From contig JAFGIX010000027.1 in the NCBI GenBank assembly GCA_016929395.1, positions 79,776-143,775 on the forward strand: 64,000 bases of DNA, written 5' to 3'. The notes beneath the pieces were generated by a model. That model was not told the DNA's origin. It was given only the letters and a program-made list of their open reading frames with translations, and did not search any database. The position numbers and the translations under genes were made by a program. Source of the stretch: Candidatus Zymogenus saltonus. Its GTDB lineage: Bacteria; Desulfobacterota; Zymogenia; Zymogenales; Zymogenaceae. Below are positions 1-8,460 of the stretch, piece by piece (within the stretch, counting starts at the first letter, position 1; each line of letters begins with the position of its first letter).

Positions 1-2
1 CT

Positions 3-1310
3 CCGAATCCCGATGGCTCCTACTCCATCGTTGGCACCAAGTCGTTCATCACGTCGGGTGAGCACGACCTGTCGGAAAACATCATCCACACCGTCCTCGC
101 CAGGATCGAAGGCGACCCACCCGGGACGAAGGGGATATCGATTTTCATCGTGCCGAAATTTATACCCAAAGAGGACGGCTCGATAGGCGAGAGGAACGAC
201 CTCTACTGCAGCGGCATCGAGGAGAAGATGGGGATCCACGGCTCGCCGACGACCACCCTCAACTTCGGCGACAACGGAAAGTGCGTCGGCTACATGCTCG
301 GAGATCGGATGAAGGGCATGAAAGTCATGTTCACCATGATGAACGAGGAGAGGATATTCGTGGGACTTCAGGGTCTGGCCACCAGCTCGGCGGCGTACCT
401 CCACGCGGTGCAGTACGCAAAGGAGCGCGTCCAGGGACCACACTACACCAAGATGACGGAAAAGGATTCGCCATCGGTCCCGATCATCCAGCCCCCCGAT
501 GTGAGGAGGATGCTCACCCGCATGAAGGCCTATGTCGAGGGGATGAGGGGTCTCCAATACTACCTGGGATACCTGACTGACAACGTCGAGACCACAGAGG
601 GTGAAGAAAAGGCCCGCTGGCAGGGACTCCTCGACCTCCTCATCCCGGTCTGCAAGGGATACCAGACCGACATGGTGTGGGACATCACGGGCCAGGCCAT
701 TCAGGTCTACGGCGGATACGGCTTCATCAAGGAGTACCCTGTAGAGCAGTTCGCCAGGGATTCCAAGATCGCGTCCCTCTACGAGGGAACCAACGGCATT
801 CAGGCTATGGACTTCACCTTCAGAAAGACCCTCCTAAACGGCATGGTGATGTTCGGTTACTTCAAAGAAGAGGTGGCAAAGGTCGTCGCCGAGGCGAAGG
901 GCATCCAGGCGCTGGCGGCCTACGCAAAAGAGGTCGAGGCCACCCTCAAGGGGCTTGAAGAGGCCTTCGCCTTCCAGCAGGAGCTTATGGGGAAGGGGAA
1001 GATGGGCCTGATCTTCGGAAACGCCTGCCCGCTGATGGAGGTCATGGGCGACCTCGTTATGGGGTGGCAGCTCCTCTGGCAGTCGACAATTACCTACCCG
1101 AAGCTCCAGGAGCTGACCGGAGGCGCCACTGGGGACGCCCTGAAGGCGAAGATCAAGGACAGCTCCGAGGCGGCCTTCTACGCCGGGAAGCTCAACGCCG
1201 CGGGCTACTACCTCGGAAACCTCCTTGCCAGGACAGCCGGCAAGATCAAGGCCATTAAGACCGAGGAGGACGGCTACCTCGAAATCGCAGACGAGAGCTT
1301 CAGCTCATAG
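3..1310 (+). CDS. acyl-CoA dehydrogenase, long C-terminally extended type (5' truncated by window edge)
   Basis: The reading frame is open from base 3, so the gene starts left of the window; about 435 C-terminal residues are present. It should oxidise an acyl-CoA at C2-C3 using FAD. The visible part begins in the middle beta domain (GTKSFITSGEHD), passes through the FAD-binding helical domain, and carries the catalytic-base motif YEGTNGIQ with its Glu intact. After it comes a further domain of about 150 residues, as in the roughly 600-residue DmdC-like (3-methylmercaptopropionyl-CoA dehydrogenase-like) acyl-CoA dehydrogenases. The true substrate cannot be read from sequence; DmdC-type annotation is a family resemblance only. 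The gene is followed by two terminators, so it ends its transcription unit. Confidence 0.9.
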   Translation, partial: PNPDGSYSIVGTKSFITSGEHDLSENIIHTVLARIEGDPPGTKGISIFIVPKFIPKEDGSIGERNDLYCSGIEEKMGIHGSPTTTLNFGDNGKCVGYMLGDRMKGMKVMFTMMNEERIFVGLQGLATSSAAYLHAVQYAKERVQGPHYTKMTEKDSPSVPIIQPPDVRRMLTRMKAYVEGMRGLQYYLGYLTDNVETTEGEEKARWQGLLDLLIPVCKGYQTDMVWDITGQAIQVYGGYGFIKEYPVEQFARDSKIASLYEGTNGIQAMDFTFRKTLLNGMVMFGYFKEEVAKVVAEAKGIQALAAYAKEVEATLKGLEEAFAFQQELMGKGKMGLIFGNACPLMEVMGDLVMGWQLLWQSTITYPKLQELTGGATGDALKAKIKDSSEAAFYAGKLNAAGYYLGNLLARTAGKIKAIKTEEDGYLEIADESFSS

Positions 1311-1380
1311 CGCCGGCGGGGACGGGAATGGGAAACGGGGGAAACGTGAAATGCCCGTCACTGATTGTTATGTAAGCGAA

Positions 1381-1412
1381 AAGGGGCCCCGGAATTGTCG
1401 GGGCCCTTTTTT
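1381..1412 (+). terminator. intrinsic terminator after acyl-CoA dehydrogenase
   Basis: GGGCCCCG pairs with CGGGGCCC across a short AATTGT-type loop and is followed by TTTTTT. It lies 71 bp after the dehydrogenase stop codon. Confidence 0.85.
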
Positions 1413-1475
1413 ATACTCATAGTTTGCGGCCAAAACTTTATTACATATTACAATTACAGATCGGCATCAGAAACC

Positions 1476-1508
1476 AAAAAAGGCTCCGGGATACCCTGGG
1501 CCTTTTTT
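1476..1508. terminator. bidirectional intrinsic terminator
   Basis: AAAAAAGGC at one end pairs with GCCTTTTTT at the other around a GGG-ATA-CCC core. The A-run on one side and T-run on the other allow it to serve both the plus-strand dehydrogenase and the minus-strand universal stress gene that ends at 1656. Nothing else is visible in 1311-1655. Confidence 0.75.
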
Positions 1509-1655
1509 ATTATTGATTGAAATCGGTGGGGAAAACCACTCACCCTCTTTCATGAACAACCCACGTTATGTATACACCTTTACACCTCACCCGAACCTGA
1601 AAACCGACCGACAAAACATTAAAGCGGGAAGAATCGACGGGCCGAGCTCTCCCGG

Positions 1656-2105
1656 CTAATCCGCGGCGTGAACCGTCAAGACCGGGCACTTTGCGAGCCT
1701 GACCACCTTCTCCGTCACCGAGCCCAGGACAAAATGCCTGAACCCCGTCTCCCCGTGCGTCCCGATGACTATCAGATTTGCGCCCTTCTCAACAGCCGTC
1801 TCGACTATGGTCTCGGCCGCCTTTCCCCTCCCGATGATCAGCTCCGGAGAGGCCTTTTCCCCAATCTTGTCCTTGACCACCGTCTCGAGGGTTATCATCG
1901 CCATCTCCTCCAGCTTTTCCTGATAGAGGGGGACGTCGATGGCGGGATTTGTAGGCAGGGCCGGGAGGACGGGGATCTCCTCCACCACGTGCAGAATCAT
2001 GAGGGACGCCTTGAACTTCTCGGCCATCTCCCGTGCCGCGATCAGCGCCTTGAAGGATGGATCGCTGAAATCGGTGGTACATAAAATCTTCTTTATAGGA
2101 AACAT
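1656..2105 (-). CDS. universal stress protein (UspA family)
   Basis: A 149-residue single Usp domain, a small cytoplasmic alpha/beta nucleotide-binding protein of stress physiology. The start chosen is the ATG at 2105, preceded by a strong GGAGG site; the frame stays open upstream but that extension has no Usp character. The N-terminus (KKILCTTDFSDPS) and the C-terminal motif GTHGETG-x7-GS match the G2xG9xG(S/T) ATP-binding type of Usp. It is divergent from the rhomboid gene, with about 195 bp between the two starts. Which stress it answers is not shown by the sequence. Confidence 0.9.
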   Translation of the reverse strand: MFPIKKILCTTDFSDPSFKALIAAREMAEKFKASLMILHVVEEIPVLPALPTNPAIDVPLYQEKLEEMAMITLETVVKDKIGEKASPELIIGRGKAAETIVETAVEKGANLIVIGTHGETGFRHFVLGSVTEKVVRLAKCPVLTVHAAD

Positions 2106-2299
2106 GGATAACCTCCGTATTTGTTGGGGAACCGAGAAAAATCCGCCGACCCCCATAAAATCTTTTATATACGAAATCTCCTGCCTTGTCAAATGACGAT
2201 TCATCGAGGATCGAAATTTAGCAAAAATAGCTTTACATACGACCCCCCATAATATATCCTCACAGTAAACAGGCCTTCTACAAAAAAGAGCTAAATGCC

Positions 2300-3037
2300 A
2301 TGATACCCCTGAAAGACAACGTCCCATCGCAGAGGATACCGTTCGTAAACTACATCCTCATCGGCCTCAACGTCCTGGTCTTCTTCGTTGAGCTGGCCCA
2401 GGGGCAGCAGATCAACGAGTTTATATACCGCTTCGGCCTCGTCCCCTCCTGGGTGACGGCCGGGATCTACGGGCCGAGATACGAGATCCTCCCATTCTTC
2501 ACGTCTATGTTTCTCCACGGCGGCTGGATGCACATCATCGGGAATATGCTCTTTCTGTGGATCTTCGGCGACAACGTGGAGGACAGGATGGGGCACTTCT
2601 TCTACGTGCTCTTCTACCTCGGCTCCGGGATCGGGGCGAGCCTCCTCCACATAGCCACGGCGCCCGGCTCCACGATCCCCACCGTGGGGGCGAGCGGCGC
2701 CATCGCCGGGGTGATGGGCGCCTACCTCGTCCTCTACCCCAGGGCCAGGGTCCTCACCGCCGTGATAATCATATACATCATCCGCACGATGGAGATACCG
2801 GCGATCGTCTTTTTAGGGCTGTGGTTCCTGATGCAGTTCATCATGGGTATAGCCACCGCCGCCTCCACCGGCGCCACCGGCGGGATAGCCTTCTGGGCGC
2901 ACGTGGGGGGGTTCGTTGTGGGGATCGCCGGCGGCGGGATCGCAAAGCTATTCACCCGGGGCGGCCGCCCGAGGAGGCTCTCCGGGCGCCCCGACGTCGA
3001 GGTGATCACCAAGGAGGGGAAGAGATATTGGCATTGA
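2300..3037 (+). CDS. rhomboid family intramembrane serine protease
   Basis: 245 residues with about six hydrophobic segments. The catalytic serine lies in TVGASGAIAGVMG (Ser132, GASG motif), and the partner histidine is His201 in WAHVGG. The HxxxN element (HIIGNMLFLW) in the second helix is the oxyanion/structural motif of the family. Rhomboids cut single-pass membrane proteins inside the bilayer. The C-terminal tail (about 30 residues) is basic and soluble. Immediately after its stop the DNA becomes AT-rich, marking the left edge of the restriction-modification island. Confidence 0.9.
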   Translation: MIPLKDNVPSQRIPFVNYILIGLNVLVFFVELAQGQQINEFIYRFGLVPSWVTAGIYGPRYEILPFFTSMFLHGGWMHIIGNMLFLWIFGDNVEDRMGHFFYVLFYLGSGIGASLLHIATAPGSTIPTVGASGAIAGVMGAYLVLYPRARVLTAVIIIYIIRTMEIPAIVFLGLWFLMQFIMGIATAASTGATGGIAFWAHVGGFVVGIAGGGIAKLFTRGGRPRRLSGRPDVEVITKEGKRYWH

Positions 3038-3175
3038 ATTGACTGTATATATTTTGTATAATGCAAAGACAGAAAGTATAAAAATCCCATAAAATGTGAA
3101 TAGAAAGCAATGAAATTTAAACTCTTAATAAGTTAAATCTGATATTTTTTAAATAAGAAACCAAGGAGAATATTC

Positions 3176-3787
3176 TTGAGAATTGTTGCGGTTTATTCCC
3201 ATCTAAACGGTCTTGAGCATATAAAAGTTCATAAAGAATATATCTGGACTGAAATACAGGACGTGATAGCACAAACTAATGCAGAACTTTGTAAAACTAA
3301 AGTGTCAAAAGAAAAAACGATGAAAGGTAAGCTGCTGTATTCCCCTGATGACATGAATAAATCAATCAGATCGGCATTTGAAAAGCGAGAATGGAAGCAG
3401 CAACGAACATCATATTGGGTAACTGAAGATGCCAAATTAATAAGAAAAACAATGAAAATGCCCCCAGAAGAGCAAAAGGCGGAAATATTAGCCTCCGGAC
3501 ACAAAGCGATTTATTCCTACAACCAAACAGATTTTGTTAAAGAACGTGTAGCTGTAGAAGTTCAATTTGGGAAATATTCTTTTGTCGCATACGATCTTTT
3601 TGTGAAACATATGGCATTCTACGTGGGTGATTTAATCGATGTTGGTGTTGAAATACTGCCAATGAAGGAATTACAGGCCGAGATGTCTTCAGGGCCAGGC
3701 TATTATGAAAGTGAGCTTTATAACCTTATTAGAGAGGGAAGAGGAGTCCCCGCAGTTCCGTTGATTTTGGTAGGTGTAGCACAATAG
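3176..3787 (+). CDS. type II restriction endonuclease, BglII/BstYI family
   Basis: 203 residues starting at a TTG preceded by AAGGAG with good spacing. The block around residues 119-140 has Asp119, then Glu128-Val-Gln130 followed by FGKYSFV. This has the same spacing as the Asp84/Glu93/Gln95 active site of BglII, where Gln takes the place of the usual PD-(D/E)XK lysine. Length and motif fit the BglII/BstYI family, which cuts AGATCT or RGATCY. The methyltransferase lies 53 bp downstream, as expected of a restriction-modification pair. Codon use is strongly AT-rich compared with both flanks, a sign of horizontal transfer. Exact specificity is inferred, not shown. Confidence 0.85.
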   Translation: MRIVAVYSHLNGLEHIKVHKEYIWTEIQDVIAQTNAELCKTKVSKEKTMKGKLLYSPDDMNKSIRSAFEKREWKQQRTSYWVTEDAKLIRKTMKMPPEEQKAEILASGHKAIYSYNQTDFVKERVAVEVQFGKYSFVAYDLFVKHMAFYVGDLIDVGVEILPMKELQAEMSSGPGYYESELYNLIREGRGVPAVPLILVGVAQ

Positions 3788-3843
3788 ATAAATACCTAAA
3801 TAATTTTAGATATATTTTTTCAATTTACACAGTTGAGTCTTTG

Positions 3844-4794
3844 ATGAAGAATATTGGTTTTACATCAAATTTCGACTTAAATGCAAATGTCGTCCTTTTT
3901 GAAGGAGATTGTCTCGATTTGCTTTCTCAAATACCAAACGGGTTGATTAAGCTGGTCGTCACCTCACCACCCTACAATCTTGGGAAACCTTATGAAAAAC
4001 GCCTTGATTTGGAAGAATATTTAAATCAACAACGAAAGGTTATTAAAGAATGTTACAGAGTTTTAAATGATCACGGCAGCATATGCTGGCAGATCGGCAA
4101 TTTTGTAGATAATGGCGAAATAATACCTCTTGACATTGTCTTATATCCTATTTTTAGCGAATTGGGTTTAAAGCTGAGAAATCGGATAGTGTGGCATTTT
4201 GGTCATGGTTTACACGCTTCAAAGAGGTTTTCAGGCAGATACGAGGTAATATTGTGGTTCACCAAAGGAAATGACTATACTTTTAACCTTGATCCTATTC
4301 GTGTCCCTCAAAAGTACCCCGAAAAAAAGCACTTTAAAGGCCCGAAAAGAGGACAACTATCAGGGAATCCCCTAGGGAAAAATCCCACCGATATATGGGA
4401 GATACCAAATGTCAAGGCAAATCATATCGAAAAGACAATGCATCCTTGCCAATTCCCAGTCGAATTGATTGAAAGACTTGTCCTTGCAATGACAGATGAA
4501 GGAGACTGGGTATTCGATCCCTTTATTGGCGTTGGCACTACTGCAATTGCCTCGATTATCCACAACAGGAGAGCAATCGGCGCGGAAGTAATGCCGGAAT
4601 ACATAGAGATAGCTAAAGAACGCTTAAATCTTGCGGAGAAGGGCGAATTAAAAGTAAGACCGATTGACAGATCTGTTTATGATCCCAAAACTCCCAAGAA
4701 AAATATACCGCCAAAAATTATAAAGCTCTGGCCTGAACCATCACAGGAAGATCTGTTTGAAAAAGAAATTGAACGCGGAAGAGAAAAAAAGTAG
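3844..4794 (+). CDS. DNA methyltransferase of the BglII-like R-M system (probably N4-cytosine)
   Basis: About 316 residues; a TTG directly before the ATG is an alternative start. Catalytic motif IV is TSPPYNLG near residue 41 and the AdoMet-binding motif I is DPFIGVGTTAIAS near residue 224, so motif IV precedes motif I (beta-class order). SPPY is typical of m4C enzymes and is also found in some m6A enzymes. The region between holds MHPCQFPVELIERL, a conserved part of this methylase family. It protects host DNA from the endonuclease encoded just upstream. The gene itself contains two AGATCT sites (4669 and 4749). Its AT-rich base use matches the endonuclease and not the host genes. Confidence 0.88.
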   Translation: MKNIGFTSNFDLNANVVLFEGDCLDLLSQIPNGLIKLVVTSPPYNLGKPYEKRLDLEEYLNQQRKVIKECYRVLNDHGSICWQIGNFVDNGEIIPLDIVLYPIFSELGLKLRNRIVWHFGHGLHASKRFSGRYEVILWFTKGNDYTFNLDPIRVPQKYPEKKHFKGPKRGQLSGNPLGKNPTDIWEIPNVKANHIEKTMHPCQFPVELIERLVLAMTDEGDWVFDPFIGVGTTAIASIIHNRRAIGAEVMPEYIEIAKERLNLAEKGELKVRPIDRSVYDPKTPKKNIPPKIIKLWPEPSQEDLFEKEIERGREKK

Positions 4795-4819
4795 TCTTAG
4801 CTATACTTTTTTCCCCACT

Positions 4820-4948
4820 TATAACAGCGTCCCCACATCCGTCGAAGCCCACGACTACTACGACATTGCGATGACGAGGGAGCTTGAGATAAGGAAGAAC
4901 CTCAACCTCAACGACGACGAGACGGGGATATTCGAGACAGCGGTTTAG
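4820..4948 (+). pseudogene. GC-rich gene-tail remnant at the right edge of the R-M island
   Basis: About 42 in-frame codons ending in TAG at 4946-4948, with GC-rich host-like codons and a sensible protein ending (AHDYYDIAMTRELEIRKN and onward). There is no start codon or ribosome site in the GC-rich part; upstream the frame simply runs back into the AT-rich methyltransferase tail. I read it as the 3' end of a host gene whose front was replaced when the R-M genes arrived. I do not recognise the parent family. Confidence 0.4.
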
Positions 4949-5036
4949 CCCGCCCGACCTTGTTTACCCCCCCCTCCCCCATCAATCCCATCAAACCGTC
5001 CCCCAAAAACTTTTTTCAGCAACCCCCATTTTTCCC

Positions 5037-5064
5037 TTGACACGAAACCTCAGGAACGTATACT
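5037..5064 (+). promoter_or_regulatory. sigma-70 type promoter of the TetR gene
   Basis: TTGACA at 5037-5042, a 16-bp spacer, and TATACT at 5059-5064. The predicted transcription start near 5071 falls directly beside the palindromic operator at 5075-5092. Confidence 0.75.
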
Positions 5065-5074
5065 GAACAAGAAA

Positions 5075-5092
5075 ATTAGTCAATTGACTAAT
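5075..5092. promoter_or_regulatory. palindromic operator for the TetR-family regulator
   Basis: A perfect 18-bp palindrome, ATTAGTCAATTGACTAAT, sits at the predicted transcription start. A second, degenerate copy (CAGTCAACTAAC, 5101-5112) follows. The position suits autorepression by the TetR protein encoded 50 bp downstream. Confidence 0.7.
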
Positions 5093-5141
5093 ATATGGGT
5101 CAGTCAACTAACAAAGGTAATCAATAGCATTGAGAGCGACA

Positions 5142-5744
5142 ATGAAGCCGAAAAAAATATCGGACATAAGAAAGCAGGAGATAGTGGAGAGCTTCTACCA
5201 GGTGATGAAAAAGGAGGGGTTCAAGGGCTCCTCCATCGCCAAGATAGCCAAGCACATGGAGGTTCACCCCAGCCTCATCACCCATTACTACAAGAAGAAA
5301 GACGACCTTGTCCTCGATCTCGTGGATAACCTCCTTTCCCGATACGAGGAGATGTACGCCGTCAGGTTTGAGAACGTAACCGACCCTAAAATGCGATTTC
5401 GCCTGCTGCTCGATCTCGTATTCGGGCCGGAGTGGGGGCCCCTGATCGACAACCGGGTCTTCTTCGAGTGCTACTCATTGAGCCTTAGGGACGGGCGTCT
5501 GAAAGACCGCCTCAAAAAGATGTACCTGCGTTTTAAAAAAATATTAATAGTGGAGATTAACTCCTATATGGAGCACGGCGTTATAAGGGGGATCGACCCG
5601 AACAAGGCCGCGAACTTCATCATAGCCTTGGTCGAGGGGATCGATTATTACAGAAACATCCTGGATGATGAAAACAGGGTTCAGCTGGATGAGCTCAGGC
5701 AATACCTGAAGGAGATAGTCGTAAACACGCTTGAAAAGCAATAA
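5142..5744 (+). CDS. TetR/AcrR family transcriptional regulator
   Basis: About 200 residues. The N-terminal helix-turn-helix is seen in SSIAKIAKHMEVHPSLITHYY, followed by the typical KKDDL turn. The rest is a helical ligand-binding domain of unknown ligand. The ATG at 5142 is preferred to a TTG at 5130, though the ribosome site is weak. It has its own strong promoter and a palindrome at the start site, so autoregulation is likely. It stands 46 bp ahead of the SDR/ThDP genes and probably controls them, so its ligand may be a substrate or product of that pathway (inference). Confidence 0.9.
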   Translation: MKPKKISDIRKQEIVESFYQVMKKEGFKGSSIAKIAKHMEVHPSLITHYYKKKDDLVLDLVDNLLSRYEEMYAVRFENVTDPKMRFRLLLDLVFGPEWGPLIDNRVFFECYSLSLRDGRLKDRLKKMYLRFKKILIVEINSYMEHGVIRGIDPNKAANFIIALVEGIDYYRNILDDENRVQLDELRQYLKEIVVNTLEKQ

Positions 5745-5790
5745 GGAGGACCAATGATAACTTATTATTCTTTTTTAGGAGGTAATTATT

Positions 5791-6591
5791 ATGTTTTCGT
5801 TGAAAGACAAGGTTTCCGTGATAACGGGGGGAGCCTCCGGCCTCGGCAAGGCGACGGCCGAGAGATTCGCAAAGGCTGGGGCGAAGGTGGTCGTCGCGGA
5901 CATCCAGGACGGTGAGAGCGTGGCCAAAAGCGCCGGCGGCATGTACGTCAAGACCGACGTCTCCAAAGAGAAGGAGGTCAAGGCGTTAATGGAAAAGGCC
6001 GCCGGGAAGTTCGGGAAGATCGACATCGTCATAAACAACGCCGGGATTGAAGGGACAACCGGGATGGTCACCGACATCAAGGAGGAGGACCTCGACAGCG
6101 GCATCAACGTCAACCTCAAGGGTGTGCTATGGGGGATAAAGCACGCCGTCCCCCACATGACCGTCGGAGGCTCCATCGTCAACACCGCTTCCTACGCCGG
6201 GGCCTTCGGCACGCCCACCTACGGGATCTACGTGATAACGAAGGCCTCGATCATCGCTTTAACCAAGACCGCGGCGCTGGAGCTGGCGCCCATGGGTATC
6301 CGTGTAAACGCCATCTGCCCCAGCACAATGGACACCCCGATGGCCTACGTGGAGGGTGCGGAGATAGAGCTCAAGGTCTCCACGATGCTTCAGGCGATCG
6401 AGCGTTTGGGGACGCCGGAGGAGGCGGCGGCCCTCTTTCACTTCTTGGCGGCGGAGGAGAGCGCCTTCATCACCGGCCAGGCGATAATGCTGGACGGGGG
6501 ACTGAGCGCCGGCCCGGCCCTGGGGATGGTGGGAGTCCTCTACGAGAAGGCCATGGGAGAGCCGCTGGACCTGGAATCGATGAAAAAGTGA
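5791..6591 (+). CDS. short-chain dehydrogenase/reductase (SDR)
   Basis: 266 residues, classical SDR. The cofactor motif is TGGASGLG, the structural motif NNAG, and the active site a Ser in NTASYAG plus YVITK (YxxxK). Asp at the end of the second strand (VVVADI) suggests NAD rather than NADP. AGGAGG stands in front of the ATG. A C-terminal tail (GVLYEKAMGEPLDLESM) extends past the usual GG-end. It is the first gene of the TetR-linked SDR-ThDP-SDR set; the substrate is unknown. Confidence 0.9.
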   Translation: MFSLKDKVSVITGGASGLGKATAERFAKAGAKVVVADIQDGESVAKSAGGMYVKTDVSKEKEVKALMEKAAGKFGKIDIVINNAGIEGTTGMVTDIKEEDLDSGINVNLKGVLWGIKHAVPHMTVGGSIVNTASYAGAFGTPTYGIYVITKASIIALTKTAALELAPMGIRVNAICPSTMDTPMAYVEGAEIELKVSTMLQAIERLGTPEEAAALFHFLAAEESAFITGQAIMLDGGLSAGPALGMVGVLYEKAMGEPLDLESMKK

Positions 6592-6657
6592 GTGTGGACC
6601 GTGTTTTATTGATAGCATTATTAACAACACAAATTTCTTATTTAAAGGAGGATTATC

Positions 6658-8376
6658 ATGGCAACAATAACCGGAGGAGAGCTTATAGTAAAGTGTCTCA
6701 AGAAGGAGGGCGTGAAGAGGATTTTTGCAATCATCGATGCGTTTTACAATCCGGTCATCGCAAACGTGGGGAAGTACGACATCCGCTGGATAGGCCCCAG
6801 GCACGAGGCGGCCGCCGTCCACATGGCGGAGGGGGTGTTCAAGACGACAGGGGAGATCCCGGTAGTCATGGCGGGCGCCGGGCCCGGAACGGCCAATCTC
6901 CTGTCAGGGATGATATGCGCCAGGGAGGAGGGGGTGCCGGTAGTCGCCATCTCGTCCCAGTGCCGCCAGGAGGTCATATATCCATGCAAGCCGGGTGTCT
7001 TTCAGGGAACGGAGCAGTACGACTTTTTCAAGCCGGTGACGAAGTGGAACGCCGTTGTCCACTCCTGGGAGCGGATCCCGGAAATCATCCAGCGGGCGTT
7101 CAGGGAGGCGGTGTCGGGAAGGCCCGGCCCCGTCCATGTCGATGTCCCCTATACCGTGTCTTACGCCGAGGGTGAAGAGTCGAAGGTAAGGATCCTGGAA
7201 CCCCACCAGTACAGGGCGACCGCCCCGGAGCCCTCGGAGAAGCAGATCGAGGAGGTGGCAAAGCTCATCAAGGGCGCCAAAAATCCCCTCCTCATGGCGG
7301 GTACGGGCGTTCTCAACTCCGGCGGGTGGGAAGATTTTATGGGTCTCGTTGAGCTCCTCAACTGCCCCGCCACCACCACCATGGCCGCCAGGTCGGCAAT
7401 ACCGAACGATCACTCCAACTACATCTTCGGGTACGGGAAAGGGGCGCTGACCGCCAGGACGGAGGCGGACGTCGTCCTCGCCGTAGGGACAAGGCTCGGC
7501 GACATGGACCTCCCGTTCAAGAAGTACTGGGGCGATCCGGACAAGCAGAAAATAATCCAGGTGGACATCGATCCGAGAAACATCGGCGCAAACTGGCCCA
7601 TTCACATGGGGGTCGTGGGCGACGCAAAGGCGATGGTAAAGGCGCTCGGCGGCAAGCTCAAGGAGATGGGGGTAAAGCCCTCGGACGGCAAGATGGTAAA
7701 ACAGTATAAGGACATGGATGACGAGTGGTGGCAGGAGCAGACGGGACACATCAAGGACTACGCCGGGGAGAAGATCCACCCCGCCCACTCGGTGCAGACG
7801 GCCAGAAAGGTTTTCCCTCCCGACGCCATCAACATAGGGGACGGAGGAAACACCAGCCTCTTCAACGCCTTTTTCACCCCTTACACCAAGCCGAGGACAT
7901 CACTGGGGTTATTCGAGTTCGGCCATCTGGGGATCGGCATCCCCTACGCCATTGGGGCCAAGGTGGCAAATCCGGACAAGGACGTATACGTCATCGTGGG
8001 GGACGGGGCGGCGGGCTTCAACTTCATGGAGATGGTAACCGCCGTCAGGGAAAAGATAAAGATAACGGTAATGGTTCACGCCGAGGAGTCCTGGTGCATG
8101 GAGGAGATAGGCCAGCTCATGGAGTTCGGCGACCCGTCGAAGCTGGTGGGATGCAAGCAGTACCCGATAAGGTGGGACAAGGTGGCGGAGGGTCTTGGGT
8201 GTTACAGCGAGTACGTGGATAAGATCGAGAACCTCGAGGACGCCATCAGGCGCGCCAAGGACTCGGAGCTTCCCGCGGTGCTCTGTGTCAAGACGGACAA
8301 GCAGTCCAACCTCATACCACCAGGAGCGGAGCAGTTCGAGCAGGTCTACACGGGCGTTCCCGAAGAGCAGGGATAA
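6658..8376 (+). CDS. thiamine diphosphate-dependent enzyme, acetolactate synthase-like fold
   Basis: 572 residues with the three-domain ThDP layout: an N-terminal pyrimidine-binding domain with the catalytic Glu50 in GPRHEAAAVHMAEG, a central domain, and a C-terminal pyrophosphate domain with VGDGAAGFNFMEM near residue 450. The family motif GDG-x(about 27)-NN is incomplete: where NN is expected the sequence reads HAEESW, so the Mg-binding Asn seems replaced by Glu. Family members decarboxylate or ligate 2-oxo acids or cleave 2-hydroxyacyl-CoA. Between two SDRs it may make or break a C-C bond next to a keto or hydroxy group (inference). A terminator follows. Confidence 0.85.
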   Translation: MATITGGELIVKCLKKEGVKRIFAIIDAFYNPVIANVGKYDIRWIGPRHEAAAVHMAEGVFKTTGEIPVVMAGAGPGTANLLSGMICAREEGVPVVAISSQCRQEVIYPCKPGVFQGTEQYDFFKPVTKWNAVVHSWERIPEIIQRAFREAVSGRPGPVHVDVPYTVSYAEGEESKVRILEPHQYRATAPEPSEKQIEEVAKLIKGAKNPLLMAGTGVLNSGGWEDFMGLVELLNCPATTTMAARSAIPNDHSNYIFGYGKGALTARTEADVVLAVGTRLGDMDLPFKKYWGDPDKQKIIQVDIDPRNIGANWPIHMGVVGDAKAMVKALGGKLKEMGVKPSDGKMVKQYKDMDDEWWQEQTGHIKDYAGEKIHPAHSVQTARKVFPPDAINIGDGGNTSLFNAFFTPYTKPRTSLGLFEFGHLGIGIPYAIGAKVANPDKDVYVIVGDGAAGFNFMEMVTAVREKIKITVMVHAEESWCMEEIGQLMEFGDPSKLVGCKQYPIRWDKVAEGLGCYSEYVDKIENLEDAIRRAKDSELPAVLCVKTDKQSNLIPPGAEQFEQVYTGVPEEQG

Positions 8377-8390
8377 AATAGGGTATCCAT

Positions 8391-8430
8391 GCGGGAAAGG
8401 GCCTTTAAGCCCTTTCCCGCACCTCTTTTT
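8391..8430 (+). terminator. strong intrinsic terminator after the ThDP enzyme gene
   Basis: A 12-bp perfect stem, GCGGGAAAGGGC with GCCCTTTCCCGC, loop CTTTAA, then a T-rich tract. It lies between the ThDP gene and the next SDR, so the second SDR must rely on read-through or its own promoter. Confidence 0.85.
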
Positions 8431-8460
8431 GCAACCATAAAAACAAGAGGAGAGAATATT

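Noticed and set aside
281..580. Arg/His/Gly-rich reading frame over the acyl-CoA dehydrogenase
   Set aside because: It is a shifted-frame shadow of a GC-rich gene; composition is non-protein-like. Many similar shadows across the window were left out for the same reason.
2106..2327. N-terminal extension of the universal stress protein
   Set aside because: The extension has no Usp features and the internal ATG at 2105 has a far better ribosome site.
8389..8460. ATG start for the second SDR at 8389
   Set aside because: These codons are the stem-loop of a terminator; the GTG at 8461 has a good ribosome site and starts at the normal SDR N-terminus.
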